Source: SYFY01 sp043719475 (lineage in GTDB: Bacteria; Pseudomonadota; Gammaproteobacteria; Pseudomonadales; Azotimanducaceae). Taken from it: a stretch of 8,207 nt of DNA. The DNA lies in contig JAYSTS010000022.1 in assembly GCA_043719475.1 (NCBI GenBank), forward strand, positions 1 through 8,207, written 5' to 3'. The translations under genes and the position numbers were made by a program. The notes below the pieces were generated by a model. It did not search any database and was not told where the DNA came from. It saw only the letters and a list, made by a program, of their open reading frames with translations. The stretch's first letter is position 1; the number at the start of each line of letters is the position of its first letter. This document shows, one piece after another, positions 4,744 to 8,207 of the stretch.

Positions 4744-6875
4744 ATCTCCTGCAACCAGGCATCCCCGTCATTCTCCAATCCGAACGTGCAGAGTGCGCGA
4801 TCGCCTGCTTTTGCATGATTGCCACCAGTCACGGTTTTGAGCTGGATCTCTTGTCGGCCAGGCAGCGATTCAGTGCGTCGCTGAAAGGTGCGACGGTGGC
4901 CGATATCGTCCACATGGCTCAAACGTCCAATATGCAGGCACGCGCTCTGCAACTCGAAGTGGACGAGTTGCCAGCGTTGAAAAGACCAGCCATTTTGCAC
5001 TGGGGCATGAATCACTTTGTCGTGCTGACCAAAATCAGCCGGCGCGGATACGTCGTGCACGATCCAGCGGTTGGCAAGCGACTGGTGTCGCGGCGGGAAG
5101 TGAACGACGGTTTTACCGGCATCGCAGTGGAATGCAGTCCAGCGCCCGGCTTTCATCCACAGCCACGCTCGCCTGGTCTTTCCTTGCGCGACCTCTTTGC
5201 ATCGACTCACGGCTTACCGCGCCTGATCGGGGAAATTTTTGGATTGTCCATTCTGCTGCAACTACTGGCGTTGTTGCTGCCGTACGTATTTCAGCTGGTG
5301 GTGGACGATGTCCTGGTCAGCCACGACCAATCGCTGCTGCTTGCGGTATGCGCAGGCCTTGCCTTCCTTGGTCTGTTCGAGACCGCGATCAACGCAGTAC
5401 GCCAATGGGGAATCGATGTTGCCGGGGCACATCTGTCACGCCACCTCTCGACCGGAATGATGCAGCACCTGCTACGGCTGCCGCTGCCATTCTTTGAAAA
5501 GCGAAATGTCGGCGACATCCTCACCCGCATGGGTTCCATGCAGGCGCTGCAGACTGCGATGACCACGACACTGGCTGGCCTGCTTGTCGATGGCGTGGTC
5601 GTCATCTGTACGGCAACGGTGATGTTCTTCTACGCGCCGGTTCTCGGCTGGATGGTTACCGGCTCGCTGGTGCTCCTGCTGTGCATTCGACTGGCGCTGT
5701 ATCCGGTGCAGCGACGGCTGCAGGATTCGTTATTGCACCAGCAGGCACGCGAACAGACCCACAGCATCGAAACGCTACGCACCATGCACAGCATCCGATC
5801 AGCAAATGGGGAAGAACAGCGGCTTTCCACCTGGTCGGTCCGGTTTACCGGCATGTTAAGAGCAGGGCTTGGCCTTGCCCGCTTCAATCTCCAGACCAGC
5901 ATGCTCGAATCCGCGATCCAGGCGCTGTTGCACGTCAGCGTCATTTACGTTGCGGCGACACAGGTCCTTGCCAATCCTCAGCTGTTCACTGTCGGCATGC
6001 TGTTCGCCTTTCTGGCTTACAAGAACCAGTTCACCGAGCGGGCCAACTCTCTGGTTGAACACGTACTGTCCTGCCGATTGCTGGATCTGCACCTGCAGCG
6101 TGTCGGGGATATCCTGCTCGCCGAACCCGAACTGCAGTCGACCCCACATACCTCAATGGAAACGCCAACCACCGATATCACTCTCAATGGTTTGGGGTTT
6201 CGTTATAGCACGCAAGATCCGTGGGTGTTCCGCAACCTCTCCTGCACACTACCCGCAGGTCGGCTCATTGCCATCGTCGGGTCCTCCGGCAGTGGCAAGA
6301 CGACGTTGATGAAGTTGCTGCTCGGTCTGTATACACCAGTGGAGGGAGACATACAGATTGGTTGTCGCCCGCTTGATCGCACCTATGCACCGCTTTGGCG
6401 CAAACGCCTCGGTATTGTTCTGCAAGAAGATCAGTTGATCAGTGGCACCATTGCCGACAACATTGCCCTGCTCACTGGCGATCTGGATCTGGAGCGGGTG
6501 CAGCAGTCCGCCGTACTGGCCGGAATCCATGAAGAGATCTGCCTGATGCCCATGGGCTATCTCAGTCTGGTAGGCGATCTCGGCAGCAGTCTTTCGAGTG
6601 GCCAAAAACAGCGGCTGCTGATCGCCCGAGCGCTGTATCGCCAGCCAGAGGTGCTGTTCCTGGATGAAGGTACCGCGCATCTGGACACCGCACGCGAGAC
6701 GCAGCTGTGTGAAGTGCTGGCCAGCCTGCCGATCACGCGTGTTGTCGTTGCTCATCGGCCTGCGTTGATCCGCAAAGCTGACCTGATCCTCTCACTGACG
6801 CCAAGCGGTCTCATCGATATCACCAGCCAATGGCAGGCTTCACTGCCTCTGTTCGAGCGCCTCGATGCCGCTTAG
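4740..6875 (+). CDS. Peptidase-containing ABC transporter (C39 peptidase-TMD-NBD; CvaB/RaxB-like)
   Basis: This 711-residue inner-membrane protein should cut leader peptides, usually after a Gly-Gly type site, and export the core peptide using ATP. Residues 1-140 form a C39 cysteine peptidase: Gln13 (oxyanion hole), Cys19 in QSERAECAIAC, His92 in NHFVVL and Asp108 in HDPAVG, so the catalytic set is complete, though the residue after Cys19 is Ala where Gly is usual. A six-helix membrane domain spans about 160-450. The nucleotide-binding domain has Walker A GSSGSGKT (514-521), Q-loop Gln562, signature LSSGQ (618-622), Walker B VLFLDEG (638-644) and the switch His672. Size and architecture match CvaB (about 698). 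No good Shine-Dalgarno precedes the ATG; it overlaps the adaptor stop by 4 nt. The 3' end overlaps the convergent metallopeptidase-like gene by 36 bp. The cargo is not encoded in view. Confidence 0.95.
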   Translation: MNLLQPGIPVILQSERAECAIACFCMIATSHGFELDLLSARQRFSASLKGATVADIVHMAQTSNMQARALQLEVDELPALKRPAILHWGMNHFVVLTKISRRGYVVHDPAVGKRLVSRREVNDGFTGIAVECSPAPGFHPQPRSPGLSLRDLFASTHGLPRLIGEIFGLSILLQLLALLLPYVFQLVVDDVLVSHDQSLLLAVCAGLAFLGLFETAINAVRQWGIDVAGAHLSRHLSTGMMQHLLRLPLPFFEKRNVGDILTRMGSMQALQTAMTTTLAGLLVDGVVVICTATVMFFYAPVLGWMVTGSLVLLLCIRLALYPVQRRLQDSLLHQQAREQTHSIETLRTMHSIRSANGEEQRLSTWSVRFTGMLRAGLGLARFNLQTSMLESAIQALLHVSVIYVAATQVLANPQLFTVGMLFAFLAYKNQFTERANSLVEHVLSCRLLDLHLQRVGDILLAEPELQSTPHTSMETPTTDITLNGLGFRYSTQDPWVFRNLSCTLPAGRLIAIVGSSGSGKTTLMKLLLGLYTPVEGDIQIGCRPLDRTYAPLWRKRLGIVLQEDQLISGTIADNIALLTGDLDLERVQQSAVLAGIHEEICLMPMGYLSLVGDLGSSLSSGQKQRLLIARALYRQPEVLFLDEGTAHLDTARETQLCEVLASLPITRVVVAHRPALIRKADLILSLTPSGLIDITSQWQASLPLFERLDAA

Positions 6876-8207
6876 AAGGGTTGTCAGTTGCGCTTTCAGA
6901 TCGGGATAATCGACAGCCCAGCCCAGGGCTTTTTCGAGATAGCCCCGTGCCCGGACGAGATCACCGCGTGCCAGATACGCAAGACCCAGTGACTGCACGA
7001 TATCGAAGGACCACGGCGCCGCAATCCGCGCTTCGAGTAACAATGGCAGCGCTTGCATGCGCTCAGGCGTGAACAGCAGGTATTGGGCATGCCTGGTTTT
7101 CGCTTCAACGTCATCGGGTCGCAATTTGTAAGCAGCCGTGAAATCAGCGGCAATCGCCAGACGGCCCTGTGTTGCCTTACAGACATTCGGCTCTGCTCGA
7201 CACTGAATGAGCCGCAATCGACCGCCTTCCATAATGACGTCAAAGTCGCCAGGCGCCAATGCCTGCGCAGCCTGGAAAGTAGTGAACGCACCAGAAAAAT
7301 CGCCCGAATGACCTAGCGCCACCGCCAGACCAGCCATCGCCTGCGGATGGTCCTTCGCCTTACTCAGTGCTCGAAGGTACAGGCGAGAGGCCTCGACGGG
7401 ATTGAATTCACGACTGTACCCGGCGAGCTTCAGCGTGCGTTCCAGTGCGGTGAGTGATCTTGTTTCGTAGCTCGTATCAAAGCTGAAGGTGGACAGCGGA
7501 TACTCGACCATGCCTGCCCGGCCGACATGTTCATCAAGCAAGTCGTTCAGTTGCGGGTAGATCTCGCCAAAGGTTGAAACAAACGAATCAACGGAGTCCT
7601 GACCGGCATCGTACTTCTGCAGGTACAACGCGAGCCGGGGCGGGTACCGACGGTTTACCCGATCCGGGGCAAGTAACAAATGGTGAACCAGCAACCAGGC
7701 GCGCGCGTAGAACCGACTCCGATCTTCGCCTGACAGACTGAAGGCCGAGCCAACCCGCAAGATATCTTCAAGTTTCATCGGCGGCTCATAACGCAGGCTC
7801 CACACTCGTACTGCGGGTGCTGCACCCAGGCGAACCGAATCATCTTCCACACTCAGAGTCGACAGAAAGTCTGCGATCCCTTCGGAGTACCAGGTCGGTT
7901 GACGCGAGCCACTGCGCATCTGCAGGAGTTGGTGGACGTATTCGTGAAAAACCACCTGATTGCTACCGATGAACGTGCTCGCCTGCCTGGGCCGCACCAC
8001 CACCATGAAATCGCCTGCCAGGTCGGACTTGGTCAGACCGTTGATGCCCTCCGGGGTGTTGAAAAGGCGCTGAACGTCACCTGCGTCCTCAAGCACCAGA
8101 AAGGTCACCCGTCTCGCTGGCGGGGGCAACTCCGGAATATCGGCAAGCCACGACACGACGGCTCTGAACAACGCGATGTCGCGCATCAGCGTTGCCGCCT
8201 TTTTTTT
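6840..8207 (-). CDS. HExxH metallopeptidase-like protein with TPR-like repeats (DUF1570-like), 5' end outside the window
   Basis: The frame is open through the right edge; the first internal ATG is at 8186-8184, giving 448 residues, but seven more codons upstream (KKAATL before Met) continue the same helix. The true start, probably with a signal peptide, therefore lies outside. Counting from that Met, HEYVH (81-85) is an HExxH zinc site and Glu102 in YSEGIADF is the expected third ligand, the arrangement of gluzincin-like DUF1570 proteins. Residues about 264-325 and 395-430 have TPR-like helix pairs (for example AMAGLAVALGHSGDFSGAF and GLAYLARGDLVRARGYLEKA). Members of this group are thought to be envelope or periplasmic, with function poorly known. 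The gene converges on the transporter gene with a 36-bp overlap and no terminator between, so it belongs to another transcript. A link to peptide maturation is conceivable but unsupported. Confidence 0.85.
   Translation of the reverse strand, partial: KKKAATLMRDIALFRAVVSWLADIPELPPPARRVTFLVLEDAGDVQRLFNTPEGINGLTKSDLAGDFMVVVRPRQASTFIGSNQVVFHEYVHQLLQMRSGSRQPTWYSEGIADFLSTLSVEDDSVRLGAAPAVRVWSLRYEPPMKLEDILRVGSAFSLSGEDRSRFYARAWLLVHHLLLAPDRVNRRYPPRLALYLQKYDAGQDSVDSFVSTFGEIYPQLNDLLDEHVGRAGMVEYPLSTFSFDTSYETRSLTALERTLKLAGYSREFNPVEASRLYLRALSKAKDHPQAMAGLAVALGHSGDFSGAFTTFQAAQALAPGDFDVIMEGGRLRLIQCRAEPNVCKATQGRLAIAADFTAAYKLRPDDVEAKTRHAQYLLFTPERMQALPLLLEARIAAPWSFDIVQSLGLAYLARGDLVRARGYLEKALGWAVDYPDLKAQLTTLLSGIEALEQRQ

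Noticed and set aside
6860..6960. Terminator between the exporter and the convergent metallopeptidase-like gene
   Set aside because: The genes overlap and I see no GC-rich hairpin followed by a T run on either strand there.
8184..8186. ATG as the true start of the metallopeptidase-like protein
   Set aside because: No Shine-Dalgarno at usual spacing, the frame is open to the window edge, and the preceding residues continue the same helix; a signal peptide would be expected further upstream.
1..8207. CRISPR array, tRNA/rRNA gene, insertion sequence or attachment site
   Set aside because: No regularly spaced repeats, no tRNA-like cloverleaf or rRNA sequence, no transposase frame and no terminal inverted repeats were seen.

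Overview
The window looks like part of a gammaproteobacterial chromosome. The evidence is a Gram-negative type I / colicin V-style exporter (membrane fusion protein plus C39-peptidase ABC transporter), two GTRG-type REP palindromes of the kind known from Stenotrophomonas/Xanthomonas relatives and Pseudomonas, and moderate GC (57% and 53% in two coding lines I counted by hand, 40% in lines of the main intergenic region). I would guess Xanthomonadales or Pseudomonas but cannot fix the genus.

Layout. The left half, on the minus strand, reads 5' to 3' from the middle of the window outward: a SAM-dependent methyltransferase with an N-terminal zinc-ribbon-like segment (3099-1837), a 301-bp gap carrying two REP palindromes, a stand-alone LanC-like lanthionine cyclase (1535-192), and after 41 bp the first 50 codons of an unrecognised gene that leaves the window (150-1). 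A 411-bp AT-rich divergent intergenic region (3100-3510) separates this from the plus-strand export operon: a HlyD/CvaA-type membrane fusion protein (3511-4743) overlapping by ATGA with a CvaB-type peptidase-containing ABC transporter (4740-6875). The right end holds a convergent minus-strand gene for a HExxH metallopeptidase-like protein with TPR-like repeats (6840 to the window edge), whose 3' end overlaps the transporter gene by 36 bp.

Interpretation. A LanC-like cyclase and a methyltransferase, divergent from a leader-cleaving (C39) peptide exporter, suggest a ribosomally made, modified peptide (RiPP/lanthipeptide-like) locus: modification enzymes on one arm, leader cleavage and export on the other. 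Neither a precursor peptide nor a recognisable dehydratase is visible here. If they exist they probably lie beyond the left edge, or the unrecognised partial gene supplies the missing step. The LanC-like protein carries a Cys-Cys-Gly version of the usual Cys-His-Gly zinc motif, the arrangement known from ProcM-like lanthipeptide synthetases. The metallopeptidase may be an unrelated neighbour or an accessory; the sequence does not decide.
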